Part shown: piece by piece, positions 25,964 to 37,343 of the stretch
Position numbering within the stretch: the stretch's first letter is position 1
Layout of the letters: each line of letters begins with the position of its first letter
Translations under genes and position numbers: made by a program
The notes under the pieces: model-generated
Told to the model about the DNA's origin: nothing
What the model saw: the letters and a program-made list of their open reading frames with translations, nothing else
Databases searched by the model: none
Origin: Desertimonas sp963786985
GTDB taxonomy: Bacteria > Actinomycetota > Acidimicrobiia > Acidimicrobiales > Ilumatobacteraceae
NCBI GenBank assembly: GCA_963786985.1
Contig: CAWBBL010000009.1
Span: forward strand, 1-64,000
Reading direction: 5' to 3'
Length of the DNA stretch: 64,000 bases

Positions 25964-26392
25964 TTACGTGGTCTTGACGATGATCACCGTGCACGGGGCG
26001 TTGTGGGCAACGGTGTTGGGCACGCTGCCGAGCAGAAACCGCTTGGCGCCACGCATCCCCTTGTTGCCAACCACCACGGCGTCGGCGCCGACCTCTCCGG
26101 CGATGGCGACGATCGCGTCGCCGGGGTCGGTCTCCACGGCGTGGGTCTCCACCGGCAATCCCTTGATCCGCACCGTCGCCGCCGCGCTGTCGAGGACCGA
26201 GTCGATCTTCGTTCGAGTGTCGACGTACCAGTGCTCGGCCTGCGTGCCGACCTTGACGGCGCCGCCGCTCGACCGGTAGGCGCTGACGATGTGCACCGTG
26301 CCGTGGTTCACCAGGGCCAGGTCGACAGCGTGCTTCAACGCCTGCTTGGCGGTCTCCGAACCGTCCGTCCCGACGACGATGTTCGAGTACAT
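25964..26392 (-). CDS. Universal stress protein (UspA family)
   Basis: A 142-residue single-domain Usp protein. It starts MYSNIVVGTDGSETAKQALK (nucleotide-binding strand and Asp), and contains VGADAVVVGNKGMRGAKRFLLGSVPNTVAHNAPCTVIIV. The motif GNKGMRG-x9-GSVPN (residues ~105-122) is the ATP-binding type. Such proteins modulate stress survival or respiration, and this one cannot be made more specific. It sits 51 bp upstream of crotonyl-CoA reductase and is divergent from the thiolase gene. Confidence 0.9.
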   Translation of the reverse strand: MYSNIVVGTDGSETAKQALKHAVDLALVNHGTVHIVSAYRSSGGAVKVGTQAEHWYVDTRTKIDSVLDSAAATVRIKGLPVETHAVETDPGDAIVAIAGEVGADAVVVGNKGMRGAKRFLLGSVPNTVAHNAPCTVIIVKTT

Positions 26393-26482
26393 GGGCCCTC
26401 CCGAGCGGATCTGTGGTCAGTCGATCGTAGGCCACGGCCGGCGTCCCGTCGCCCGGTGATCCGACGGCGGTACCGTGCCGGT

Positions 26483-27667
26483 ATGCCAGGTTCGTACCTC
26501 GTGGCCGGCGCCCGTACGCCGATCGGCAAGTTGTCAGGTGCTCTCTCGGCGATGTCGGCCGTCGACCTCGGCGCCGTCGCCATCGGTGCGGCACTCGATC
26601 GCGCGGCGGTCGCTCGTGACGAGGTCGGACATGTCGTCGTCGGCCAGGTGCTGATGGCCGGCCAGGGACAGGTGCCCTCGCGGCAGGCGGCGGTGAAGGC
26701 CGGGATCCCGATGAACGTCCCCGCCGTCAACGTCAACAAGGTCTGCCTCTCCGGACTGAACGCGATCTACCTCGCCGACCAGATGATCTCCGCGGGAGAA
26801 GCCGACATCGTGGTCGCTGCCGGCATCGAGTCGATGACCAATGCCCCGTACCTCGCCGAGGGGGCGCGCACCGGATACCGCTACGGCAACACGGAACTGC
26901 GGGACTCGATCATCGCCGATGGCCTGTGGTGCGCATTCGACGCCTGCCTGATGGGCCTCGGCACCGAGCGTTACTCGGCGGGTTCGCTGAGCCGGGAGGA
27001 CCAGGATGCCTTTGCAGCTCTCTCGCACGAGCGGGCTGCGGCGGCCATCAAGGAGGGCCGGCTCGCCGACGAGATCGTCCCGGTCACGCCGCCCGCCCGC
27101 CGCGGCGACCCAGCCGTCGTCGAGCACGACGAGGGCGTGCGTCCGGAGACGACGGTGGCCAGCCTCGGTGGGCTGCGACCGGCATTCGATCCCGAGGGAA
27201 CCGTCACCGCCGGCAACGCCAGCCAGTTGTCCGATGGAGCCAGCGCGATCGTGCTGATGTCGAAGGCGGCGGCGGAACGTCGGGGGATCACGCCGCTCGG
27301 TGAGTTCCTGTCCTACGGCATGGTCGCCGGACCGGACTCGGCGTCGCTCCTCCATCAGCCGAGCGCCGCGATCGAGGCCGCCGTGCAGCGGACGAACCTG
27401 CGTGTCCCCGACATCGACCTGTTCGAGATCAACGAGGCGTTCGCCGCCGTCGCCTTGGCGTCGATGGACGACCTCGGCCTGTCGGCGGACGTCGTCAACG
27501 TCAACGGCGGGGCGATCGCCCTCGGACACCCGATCGGAATGAGCGGCAACCGCCTGGCCCTGACACTGCTTCACGAGTTGCGTCGCCGCGGCGGGGGCAC
27601 CGGCGCCGCGGCGTTGTGCGGCGGGGGCGGCCAAGGCGACGCCCTCGTCGTCCGCACCGTCGCCTGA
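26483..27667 (+). CDS. Acetyl-CoA C-acetyltransferase (thiolase)
   Basis: A 394-residue thiolase II type enzyme condensing two acetyl-CoA to acetoacetyl-CoA or the reverse. Start SYLVAGARTPIGKLSGALS, the acylated Cys in VNVNKVCLSGLNAIYLADQM (residue ~88), DLFEINEAFAAVALA near residue 315, the catalytic His in ALGHPIGMSGNRLALTLL near residue 350, and the second Cys in AALCGGGGQGDALVV near residue 378. All catalytic residues are present. Next to ccr and the epimerase on the other strand, it fits the first step of the ethylmalonyl-CoA pathway or polyhydroxybutyrate formation. ATG 26483 gives the family start. Confidence 0.92.
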   Translation: MPGSYLVAGARTPIGKLSGALSAMSAVDLGAVAIGAALDRAAVARDEVGHVVVGQVLMAGQGQVPSRQAAVKAGIPMNVPAVNVNKVCLSGLNAIYLADQMISAGEADIVVAAGIESMTNAPYLAEGARTGYRYGNTELRDSIIADGLWCAFDACLMGLGTERYSAGSLSREDQDAFAALSHERAAAAIKEGRLADEIVPVTPPARRGDPAVVEHDEGVRPETTVASLGGLRPAFDPEGTVTAGNASQLSDGASAIVLMSKAAAERRGITPLGEFLSYGMVAGPDSASLLHQPSAAIEAAVQRTNLRVPDIDLFEINEAFAAVALASMDDLGLSADVVNVNGGAIALGHPIGMSGNRLALTLLHELRRRGGGTGAAALCGGGGQGDALVVRTVA

Positions 27668-28505
27668 CCAGCCCCACCCGAGTGTTTGCGGCTGCCGGAG
27701 TGTTTCCGGCGGACACGTCCGTCCGCAAACCCTCGGCTGGCCGGAAACACTCGGGTCGGGGGACCGCTAGGTCGATCCAGAACGTGATCTGGTACGGGCC
27801 GCCGGAGCTCGTTGTCTCGACGACGACGAGGTAGTCGCCCGTGGCGGGAAGCACGACGGTCGCCTGCTCGAGGTCCTCGGCCAGCGCCGTTCCGTCGGGG
27901 CCGAAGATCGACAGGGTGATGTTGTGGACGAGTGGGGCGACGTGGACGACCATCGTCTGGCCGGCGACTGCTCGCAGCACGTAACGATGGGCTGTCGCCG
28001 GAAGCAGATCGGCGTGCCGGGAGGCGGTGTTCGTGCCCGGGGCGAACCGGATGCGCTCGGCGGCCGGAATCGTCACCGTGAACGAGTACGACGTCGCCTC
28101 GCTGCGCCGCGGGCCGATCGTGATCGTGTAATCGCCGGTTGCCGGCAGCTGGTAGGTGATCGAGTCGGCCGGACCGCCAGGGAGCGGTGAGCCGTCAGGT
28201 GCCAGCACACCGACACCGAGTCCACCGAACGCCCCGGACAGGATCATCGTCTGGCCGGCCCGCGCCCGCAGGACGTAGCGATCGTCAGCGCCTGGGTCGA
28301 ACGTGCCGCGTACCGTGGCATTGTCGGTCCCCGGGGCGAAACGGATCCGTTCCGTCTGACCGGGACCGGGGTCGGCAGGGTGGGGCGACGCGGCAGACGC
28401 CTCGCCATCGGCCGCTGCCGTGGTGGCCCAGCCGAGCGTGAGGGTGACCACCAGCGCACAGGCAAGCCGGCCGGCGAGTCGGGAGTTGATCCGTGGTGCT
28501 GTCAT
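27501..28505 (-). CDS. Secreted protein with two PPC-like domains; C-terminus read through a repeat
   Basis: A signal peptide (MTAPRINSRLAGRLACALVV with TLTLGWATTAAADG) is followed by two similar ~95-residue beta-rich domains. Each opens ERIRFAPGT and has an RYVLRA..GQTM core and ATGDY(T/L) near the end, as in bacterial pre-peptidase C-terminal (PPC) domains. The real fold ends at GGPYQITFWIDL near 27770. Beyond this the frame stays open through repeat family C (27675-27756) and 167 bp of the thiolase gene in antisense, adding ~90 residues with no family likeness. The natural stop was probably lost, by repeat insertion or an indel. Function unknown; it is outside the cell. Confidence 0.65.
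   Translation of the reverse strand: MTAPRINSRLAGRLACALVVTLTLGWATTAAADGEASAASPHPADPGPGQTERIRFAPGTDNATVRGTFDPGADDRYVLRARAGQTMILSGAFGGLGVGVLAPDGSPLPGGPADSITYQLPATGDYTITIGPRRSEATSYSFTVTIPAAERIRFAPGTNTASRHADLLPATAHRYVLRAVAGQTMVVHVAPLVHNITLSIFGPDGTALAEDLEQATVVLPATGDYLVVVETTSSGGPYQITFWIDLAVPRPECFRPAEGLRTDVSAGNTPAAANTRVGLVRRRCGRRGRRLGRPRRTTPRRRCPRRGDATREAVSGPGGCRSFRSGVRGRSPRR
27675..27756. repeat. CACCCGAGTGTTTGCGG palindromic repeat, family C, copy 1
   Basis: The left arm CACCCGAGTGTTTGCGG and an internal GGAGTGTTTCCGG face GTCCGCAAACCCTCGG and the right arm CCGGAAACACTCGGGT. It sits between the thiolase 3' end and the convergent PPC gene. A second copy lies between nuoK and nuoL. Confidence 0.8.
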
Positions 28506-28592
28506 GCCAGTTGGACGTCCCCGGCGCTCGCTCCGCGCGCTCCTGACGGCAGATGTCACCAAACTGGAACCTCGTCGCAGCATCGTCGAGTG

Positions 28593-29021
28593 CTACGACG
28601 TTTCGCTCGCAACGACGAAGGCGTCGAGCTCGACCTCGACGACCCAGCGCTCGTCGAGCAGTCCGGCGACGATCACCATCGTGCTCGCCGGGCGGATCGA
28701 CGCGAAGTGCTCGCCGTGGGCCTGGCCGGCGGCGCCGGCGACGGCCCGGTCGGTGATGTACGTCCTGGTGCGCACGACATCGGCCGGCGTGCCACCCAGC
28801 TCACCGAGCGCCGTGAGGGCGATCTCCCAGCAGCGCCGGGCTTGGACGAGTGGGTCGGGATCGACGTGCCCATCCGGCCACACGGGAGCAGTTCCGGAGA
28901 CCGCGATGCGGTCGCCGACGCGCACGGCCCGGCTGAACCCGATCGTCGCTTCGTACGGGGACCCGGAGGCTGCTGAGGCACGCACGGCTGGCACGGTACC
29001 GGGCGGGACCTGTTCGGTCAC
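28593..29021 (-). CDS. RidA family protein (YjgF/YER057c/UK114 type)
   Basis: A 142-residue protein of the RidA superfamily, many of which hydrolyse reactive enamine/imine intermediates. Typical segments are GFSRAVRVGDRIAVSGTAPVW (residues ~28-48), CWEIALTALGELGGTPADVVRTRTYI and FASIRPASTMVIVAGLLDERWVVEVELDAFV. The Arg in IRPASTM corresponds to the substrate-carboxylate-binding Arg of active RidA proteins, and the final Glu-Leu pair is also kept. It probably acts in the cytoplasm. The gene diverges from radA with only 29 bp between starts. Confidence 0.88.
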   Translation of the reverse strand: MTEQVPPGTVPAVRASAASGSPYEATIGFSRAVRVGDRIAVSGTAPVWPDGHVDPDPLVQARRCWEIALTALGELGGTPADVVRTRTYITDRAVAGAAGQAHGEHFASIRPASTMVIVAGLLDERWVVEVELDAFVVASETS

Positions 29022-29050
29022 TGTGACACCTCTCGTGCATCGTTGCTCTC

Positions 29051-30409
29051 ATGATCAAGACGGCGACCGTGTTCCTGTGCATCGAGTGCGGGGCGGAACA
29101 GGCCAAGTGGGCCGGTCAGTGCACCGTCTGCAACGCCTGGAACACGATCGTCGAAGAGACCATCGACCGGTCCGGTGACCGGCCGACGCCGACGCAGTTG
29201 GCCCCGACGGTGCGGCTCAGTGAGGTCGACGCCGGTGTCGGCAAGGCCCGATCGACGGCGATCGACGAGCTCGATCGAGTCCTCGGCGGCGGACTCGTTG
29301 CCGGATCTGTCACGTTGCTCGGTGGCGAACCGGGCATCGGCAAGAGCACGTTGGTGCTCCAGCTGCTGTCTGGATGGCCCGGGTCGACGCTGTACGTCAG
29401 CGCCGAGGAGAGCCCCGGACAGGTCAAGGGCCGCGCCGAGCGGTTGAACTGCGCGATGCCCGACGGGTGGATCGCCGCCGAGACCTCGCTGCGCGGCGTT
29501 CTCGCGGCGATTGATGAGGTCGGTCCCGAATTGGTCGTCGTCGACAGCATCCAGACGATCGCCGACGAGCGGGTGTCATCCTCACCGGGCTCGCCGACGC
29601 AGGTGCGCACCTGCGCGCAACAACTCGTCGTCGAGGCCAAGCGCCGCGGCGTCGCCATCGTGCTCGTCGGCCACGTCACCAAGGACGGCACGCTCGCCGG
29701 TCCCCGCCAACTCGAGCACGCCGTCGACACGGTGCTGTCGTTCGAGGGCGACCGTCACCACGCCCTGCGCTTGCTGCGCGCCGCCAAGCACCGCTTCGGG
29801 CCGACGAGCGAGTTGGGCCTGTTCGAGATGACCGACGGTGGTCTCGTCGGTGTGCCCGACCCCTCGCACTTGTTTCTTGCCGACCGTCGCCGCGGGGTCG
29901 CCGGCTCCGTCATCGTCCCGGCGATGGCCGGTCAGCGACCGTTGCTCGTCGAAGTCCAAGCGCTCACCGTGCCCGTGCCTCAGGGCGCCCAGGGACGACG
30001 CAACGCCAATGGCCTCGACTCCGGCCGGTTGGCGATGTTGCTCGCCGTCATCGAACGACGGGCGGGTCTCGCCGTGGCCAGCAACGACGTCTACGTCTCG
30101 ACAGTCGGCGGGGCACGACTCACCGAACCCGGTGCCGACCTCGCCGTGGCGATGGCCGTGATCGGCGCAGTCCACGATGCGCCGATGGCCCGCGACCTCG
30201 TCGTGCTCGGAGAGCTCGGCCTCGGTGGTGAAGTCCGTCAGGTCGCCCAGACCCCGCGCCGCCTGGCCGAAGCGGCGCGGCTCGGCTATCGCCGGGCCAT
30301 CGTGCCGGGGCGAGCGCCGGCAGTCGACGGCATCAGCATCATGCCCGTCGACACGTTGGCCGACGCCGTGGTCGCCGCCCACGGACCGTCTGGTTCCGAT
30401 GGTCCGTAG
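29051..30409 (+). CDS. radA: DNA repair protein RadA
   Basis: A 452-residue RecA-like ATPase that helps process recombination intermediates and replication forks. It has the N-terminal zinc finger CIECGAEQAKWAGQCTVC (residues ~9-26), Walker A GGEPGIGKSTL (~residues 90-100), Walker B LVVVDSIQTI, the RadA-specific KHRFG motif (residue ~246) and a Lon-protease-like C-terminal domain with DLAVAMAVIGA and VVLGELGLGGEVR. Length is normal. It ends 9 bp before disA, a frequent partner in Gram-positive bacteria, so they form an operon. Fully intact. Confidence 0.96.
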   Translation: MIKTATVFLCIECGAEQAKWAGQCTVCNAWNTIVEETIDRSGDRPTPTQLAPTVRLSEVDAGVGKARSTAIDELDRVLGGGLVAGSVTLLGGEPGIGKSTLVLQLLSGWPGSTLYVSAEESPGQVKGRAERLNCAMPDGWIAAETSLRGVLAAIDEVGPELVVVDSIQTIADERVSSSPGSPTQVRTCAQQLVVEAKRRGVAIVLVGHVTKDGTLAGPRQLEHAVDTVLSFEGDRHHALRLLRAAKHRFGPTSELGLFEMTDGGLVGVPDPSHLFLADRRRGVAGSVIVPAMAGQRPLLVEVQALTVPVPQGAQGRRNANGLDSGRLAMLLAVIERRAGLAVASNDVYVSTVGGARLTEPGADLAVAMAVIGAVHDAPMARDLVVLGELGLGGEVRQVAQTPRRLAEAARLGYRRAIVPGRAPAVDGISIMPVDTLADAVVAAHGPSGSDGP

Positions 30410-30418
30410 ACTCCGACC

Positions 30419-31492
30419 ATGCCGGCCCGCCACCGCAGCATCAGCGAGGAGCTGCGCGAGGCACTGGAGACGGTGGCCCCCGGCACGCCACTGCGGGCCG
30501 GGATCGAACGCATCGTACGGGCCAAGGGTGGTGCCCTCGTCGTCGTCAACGACGATCCCGAGGTGCTCGCCATCTGCAGCGGTGGCTTCCTCGTCGACGC
30601 CCCGTTCAGTCCGCAACGCTTGTCCGAGTTGGCCAAGATGGATGGGGCCATCATCCTGTCGGCCGAGTGTGATCGCATTGCCAGAGCCAACGTCCACCTC
30701 GTACCCGATCCCACGGTGCCGACGAGCGAGACGGGCACGCGCCACCGCACCGCCGAGCGTGTCGCCAAGTCGCTGAAGGTGCCGGTCGTCTCGGCGAGTG
30801 AGGAGATGGGCGTCATCAACCTGTACGCCGGGGGATCCAAGCACCAGCTGCAGGACGTCAGCCGCCTGCTCGACCGGGCGAACCAGGCACTGCAAACGCT
30901 CGAGCGCTACAAGGTCCGCCTCGAGGATGCCATGCTCAGCCTCACGTCGGCGGAGCTGGAGGATGCCGTTTCCCTGCGCGACGTCGCCGCGGTGTTGCAG
31001 CGTGGCGAGATGGTCCTGCGCATCGCCGAGGAGATCGAGACGATGATCGTCGAGCTCGGAGTCGAAGCGCGGCTGTTGCGTCTCCAGCTCGACGAGTTGT
31101 ACGGCGACATCGAGGACGAGCTCAACCTCGTCATCACCGACTACATCCCGCCCGGTCGCACCGTGATCGCCACGCTGGCCGAGTTGGCTGCGCTCTCGGA
31201 CGACGAAGTTCTCGACCTGCGTATCGCCGCCGAGGCGCTGCATCGTGAGGAGGGCGCCAAGGATCTCGACCAGGAGGTCGCCCCGCGCGGAGTTCGCCTG
31301 CTCAGCCGGGTCAAGTTGTCGGACGACTCGGCGTCGCGGATCGTCGAGCACTTCGGCACGGTGGCCCGCCTGCAGCGGGCGACCGTGCCGGACCTCATGG
31401 AGGTCGACGGCGTCGACGACGTCACCGCCGCCTCGATCAAGGAGGCGCTGGAGCGCGCCACCGAGACCGCAATTCTCGACCAATACTCGTAG
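30419..31492 (+). CDS. disA: DNA integrity scanning diadenylate cyclase DisA
   Basis: A 357-residue enzyme that makes cyclic di-AMP from two ATP while scanning DNA. The cyclase domain shows GALVVVNDDPEVLAICSGGF, the catalytic KMDGAIILS (DGA, residue ~74) and TGTRHRTAERVAK (RHR, residue ~108), then VVSASEEMGVINLYAGG. A helical spine follows, and the C-terminal helix-hairpin-helix DNA-binding domain has RIVEHFGTVARLQRATVPDLMEVDGV. All catalytic residues are kept. It follows radA, whose product is known to interact with DisA in some species. c-di-AMP would be a second messenger here. Confidence 0.96.
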   Translation: MPARHRSISEELREALETVAPGTPLRAGIERIVRAKGGALVVVNDDPEVLAICSGGFLVDAPFSPQRLSELAKMDGAIILSAECDRIARANVHLVPDPTVPTSETGTRHRTAERVAKSLKVPVVSASEEMGVINLYAGGSKHQLQDVSRLLDRANQALQTLERYKVRLEDAMLSLTSAELEDAVSLRDVAAVLQRGEMVLRIAEEIETMIVELGVEARLLRLQLDELYGDIEDELNLVITDYIPPGRTVIATLAELAALSDDEVLDLRIAAEALHREEGAKDLDQEVAPRGVRLLSRVKLSDDSASRIVEHFGTVARLQRATVPDLMEVDGVDDVTAASIKEALERATETAILDQYS

Positions 31493-31550
31493 TTTCGAGC
31501 TCGAAGCACCGCCTGCGGCCGGACCGCAGCGTCTCCGCTGCCTTGTCGTC

Positions 31551-32333
31551 TCAGTAGAGGCGGCGTACGGGGCGACTTCGGCGTCGACCGCGGGCGCGCA
31601 GCACCAAGACGACCAATCCGATCCCGATCACCAGCCAGGCGATGAGCAGGACGAGAGCGGCGGTCCCGAGCGTGCTGGCCCAGCCCCCGCCGCCACCTTC
31701 GCTGAGCACGGCCCGCGTCGCCAGATCCTCGACGGAACCGTCGAGCGGAGCGGACCAATGGACCGCTCCGTCACGGCGGTCGCCGGTGGTCTCCTCGATC
31801 TCACCGGGCAAGTCAACCGACAACTCCACGGCCATCGACTCCGCAGGATTGGCCCCGGTCTCGGCGAGCTGAGCGCCGAACGGTGTTCCGCCGGTCGACG
31901 TCAGCATGGCTTGATCGCCGAACGCGTCCCACGTGCCACCGGGCAGCGACAGCGTCCCGGTCAGCGTCACGGTCACGTCGTCATCGGTGGCGGCGTACTC
32001 GAAGACGACGTTGCCGAACGGCGGACCGAGGCTGTTGAGCAGGTTCGCCGCCTCCTGCACGGTGGTGAACGGGTGTCGCAGCGTCACGGTCAGCCCACCG
32101 TCCTCGGTCCCGACCGGGCCTTCCACGACCCACCCGGCGGCGGTGGCGTCGTCGAGAACGAGGCTGCCGGACAGGCCTGGCACTCGGTCGACGACGTCCT
32201 TGTCGACGACCCCGGTGACGACCACCTCGCCCGTGCCGTCGGCGTTGACCGTCGTATCGACCGCAACGTCGAGGCGACACCCGACGAGCACGAGCGCCGC
32301 AGCGAACAGCCCGAGCCGGCCGAGATTCCTCAT
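31551..32333 (-). CDS. LppM-like (DUF3153-type) lipoprotein
   Basis: A 260-residue lipoprotein. The signal ends in the lipobox LVGC with Cys at residue 19, and the mature N-terminus RLDVAVDTTVNADGTGEVVV is the LppM/DUF3153 pattern. A beta-rich domain of ~150 residues follows, then a Gly-rich linker (SEGGGGGWASTLG) and one C-terminal membrane segment (AALVLLIAWLVIGIGLVVLV) with a short basic tail, so it may be anchored at both ends. The function of this family is poorly known; links to envelope structure are reported for LppM. Its ATG (32331-32333) lies inside a family B repeat, leaving no ordinary ribosome-binding site. Confidence 0.75.
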   Translation of the reverse strand: MRNLGRLGLFAAALVLVGCRLDVAVDTTVNADGTGEVVVTGVVDKDVVDRVPGLSGSLVLDDATAAGWVVEGPVGTEDGGLTVTLRHPFTTVQEAANLLNSLGPPFGNVVFEYAATDDDVTVTLTGTLSLPGGTWDAFGDQAMLTSTGGTPFGAQLAETGANPAESMAVELSVDLPGEIEETTGDRRDGAVHWSAPLDGSVEDLATRAVLSEGGGGGWASTLGTAALVLLIAWLVIGIGLVVLVLRARGRRRSRPVRRLY

Positions 32334-32412
32334 CTGGGGAAGTTGGGTGTCAGGGTCTGACTCGAACGTTCCCCGGATCGGGGTATGGCACGAATCTTCC
32401 CCAGATGTGGGA
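32331..32412. repeat. ATCTGGGGAAG palindromic repeat, family B, copy 3
   Basis: CATCTGGGGAAG at 32331, GTCAGGGTCTGAC in the middle, one diverged inverted unit CGTTCCCCGGATCG and a final CTTCCCCAGATGTGG. It lies between clpC and the LppM-like gene and contributes the ATG of the latter. Confidence 0.8.
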
Positions 32413-32426
32413 ACGCGGTCAAGCCG

Positions 32427-35030
<2,604 letters not shown>

Positions 35031-35139
35031 TGGCGCCCTTTCTGGAGGGGGACGGAACTTCAGTGTACCGGCCCGCTGTGTGCGCATCCGGACGTGTCGT
35101 GCGCCACCTTGGTTCGCCGCCCGCCGACGGGCGGATGGC

Positions 35140-36181
35140 TCAGCCGGCTTGGTTCCAGATCGAGTTGGAGAGGTCCTCGATGCGCCACTCACCGTTGTCG
35201 ATGCTGATCGACAAGCAGCCGTCGTCAGAGGGGCCCTGCAGCTCGAGCGAGACGTAGTCGTCGGCGGGATCCTCGTCGCCGCATTGTCCAGGTGACGACG
35301 TCGTCTCGTCACCGGTGATCTGCACGCTCGCCCAGAACTCGCCTTGGCCGAGCACCTGCAGGCCCAAGTCGAGGGCGCACGTCGCGGCCTCGTCGACGAA
35401 GTTGATCGTCATCTCCTCGGCGGTGAGCAGGGCGCAGGCGGTCGCCCCATCGCCGGCTGCGAGGGCATCGAGGAACATCGTGGCCACCTCGACGGGACCG
35501 AGCCCGGCGGGAACGCTGACCGTCGGCACGAACGGTGGATCGGTCGCCGCAACGGTGGTCGCCGGTGCGGTGGTCGTCGGTCCGCTGGCGGGTGGCACCG
35601 CCCCAGACGAGGTCCTGTTGAACGACTGCAGGATCGTGGAGACGACCTCCTCCTCGTCCTGGGTGGCCGTCTGCAGCTGGACGAGAGCAGTGAACGCACC
35701 GTCGGCGGGGTTGGCGACGATGAGCACCCACGAAGCGGTCCCGGCCGCGCCACACGAGGTGCCGATCTGGAAGACGCCGGCGAACACCCCGTCGTCGTAC
35801 GGCAACACCTCGAGCTCCGGACAGGCGCCCTCCGGCATACCCATCTCGGTCGACGAGCGACTCTGGGTCGGCGGTGAACGGCAGCGCCCGATACACGACA
35901 CCGGACACGTCGAACGTCGTCTGGAACTGCTCGAAGTCCGGCGATGCCGAGATCCACGGCTGGGGCGTGCCGTCGGCGTTTGTCGCCGGAACCGTGTCGA
36001 CGTCTGTCCAGGTGTCTGGCACGGCCAACGTCAGCAAGCCGGTGTCGTCGACCAACTCGACGTACCCGTCAGGAATCGTCGGGGGAGCGGCAGCGTCTGC
36101 ACCGCCAACGACGAAGAGTGCTGCGGGGACCGCCAGCAACGGCAACAAGAGGCGACCCCGGCGGGTCCGTGGAGTGTTCAT
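35140..36181 (-). pseudogene. Secreted hypothetical protein, frameshifted
   Basis: Begins with a signal peptide (MNTPRTRRGRLLLPLLAVP, cleavage near GGADAAAPP) and a compact domain with DGYVELVDDTGLLTLAVPDTW and FDVSGVVYRALPF, which resembles secreted actinobacterial stress-type domains. One extra base near 35848 (CC) breaks the frame; removed, it reads SLVDEMGMPEGACPELEVLPYDDG. A Thr/Pro linker follows (SGPTTTAPATTVAATDPP), then a second domain with AGDGATACALLTAEEMTI and CLSISIDNGEWRIEDLSN, like lumazine-type or DUF4878 domains. Function unknown, extracytoplasmic. It lies upstream of clpC on the same strand, 110 bp away. Confidence 0.65.
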
Positions 36182-36254
36182 GGCCAAGTGTGGCATCCGC
36201 GTCTTGCCCGCGTCGGCCTGACGGCGCCGGGAGCGACCGGGGTAACGTGGCGGC

Positions 36255-37250
36255 GTGTCCACCGCCCCGGAGGTGTCGCCGCTCCTGACCTTGGCGTCGA
36301 TGGACGAGGATCTCGAACGGATCGAGCAAGAGATCCACCGCGCGGTGCAGACGCCCGACCCGTACCTCACCGAGATCGCCTCCCACCTCGTCGTGGCGGG
36401 CGGCAAACGGCTTCGCCCGGTCGTCGCCATCGCGGCCGCCCAGGTCGGCGGAGCGAATGCCAGCGACGACGTGGTGCGCGGCGGGGTCGCCTGCGAACTG
36501 GTGCATCTCGGCTCGCTGTATCACGACGACGTCATCGACGAGTCCGACACCCGTCGCGGGGTGGAGACGGTCAACGCCAAGTGGGGCAACCTCCAAGCGA
36601 TCCTCGCCGGTGACTTCCTGCTGTCGAAGGCCTCGGAGATCGCCGCCTCACTGGGCACCGAAGTCGCTGGACTTCTGGCCCGCACGATCGGCTGGCTGTG
36701 TCAGGGCGAGGTCGAGCAGCTCCGCCACACCTACGACGTGGGCCGCACGGAGGAGAGCTACTTCTCGTCGATCAACGGCAAGACGGCGACGCTGTTCGGC
36801 ACGGCCGCGCGGATCGGCGGGATCGTCGCCGGGTTCGACCGTCCCGTCATCGACACGCTCACGCAATGGGGATCGTCGTTCGGGATGGTGTTCCAGATCG
36901 TCGACGACATCCTCGACATCACCGGTACGACAGCGCTGCTCGGCAAGCCGGCCGGCCACGACATGGTCGAGGGCGTGTACACACTGCCCGTGTTGCGAAC
37001 GTTGGCGATGGACCACGGTGTCGGCGACGAGCTCGGGTCGCTGCTCGGCAAGCCGCTCGATGTCGCTGCGCGGGACAAGGCCTTGGCGGTGGTGCGGGCC
37101 AACGAGGGCGTGGAGTCGGCGGCGACCACCGCGCGACGCTACGTCCTCGAGGCCGAAGCGGCCTGCGACGACCTGCCCCCGGGTCCGACGACGGGCGCCT
37201 TGCGCGACGCGCCGGCGGCCCTGCTGCAGTCCGCCCTCGCTCCGGTCTGA
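36255..37250 (+). CDS. Polyprenyl diphosphate synthase (heptaprenyl/octaprenyl type)
   Basis: A 331-residue trans-isoprenyl diphosphate synthase making the side chain of menaquinone or related prenyl lipids. The first Asp-rich motif is SLYHDDVIDESDTRRG (DDVID, residue ~92), preceded by GGKRLRPVV (diphosphate binding), and the second is QIVDDILDITG (residue ~217). The region just before the first motif has Leu/Gly-Ser rather than bulky aromatics, consistent with long products. It is cytoplasmic and intact. The cluster context (a geranylgeranyl-reductase-type enzyme, bc complex and NADH dehydrogenase) favours quinone synthesis. Confidence 0.92.
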   Translation: MSTAPEVSPLLTLASMDEDLERIEQEIHRAVQTPDPYLTEIASHLVVAGGKRLRPVVAIAAAQVGGANASDDVVRGGVACELVHLGSLYHDDVIDESDTRRGVETVNAKWGNLQAILAGDFLLSKASEIAASLGTEVAGLLARTIGWLCQGEVEQLRHTYDVGRTEESYFSSINGKTATLFGTAARIGGIVAGFDRPVIDTLTQWGSSFGMVFQIVDDILDITGTTALLGKPAGHDMVEGVYTLPVLRTLAMDHGVGDELGSLLGKPLDVAARDKALAVVRANEGVESAATTARRYVLEAEAACDDLPPGPTTGALRDAPAALLQSALAPV

Positions 37251-37259
37251 CACCGTTCT

Positions 37260-37339
37260 CGTTCTGGGCGGCCTCCGGTCCGTTCGCCGAACCGGGCGGC
37301 CTACGGTCCGATCTGCGGGGTTTTCGCCGCCCAGAACGC
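37260..37339. repeat. Inverted repeat GTTCTGGGCGGC with internal direct repeats
   Basis: CGTTCTGGGCGGC at 37260 faces GCCGCCCAGAACG at 37327. Between them GGGCGGCCTCCGGTCCG and GGGCGGCCTACGGTCCG form a direct repeat. It lies immediately before a terminator, downstream of the polyprenyl synthase gene. Confidence 0.75.
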
Positions 37340-37343
37340 AAAG

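Noticed and set aside
28505..28592. Family A repeat or hairpin between the PPC gene and the RidA gene
   Set aside because: TCCCCGGCGCTCGCTCC resembles the repeat only loosely; no core is present.
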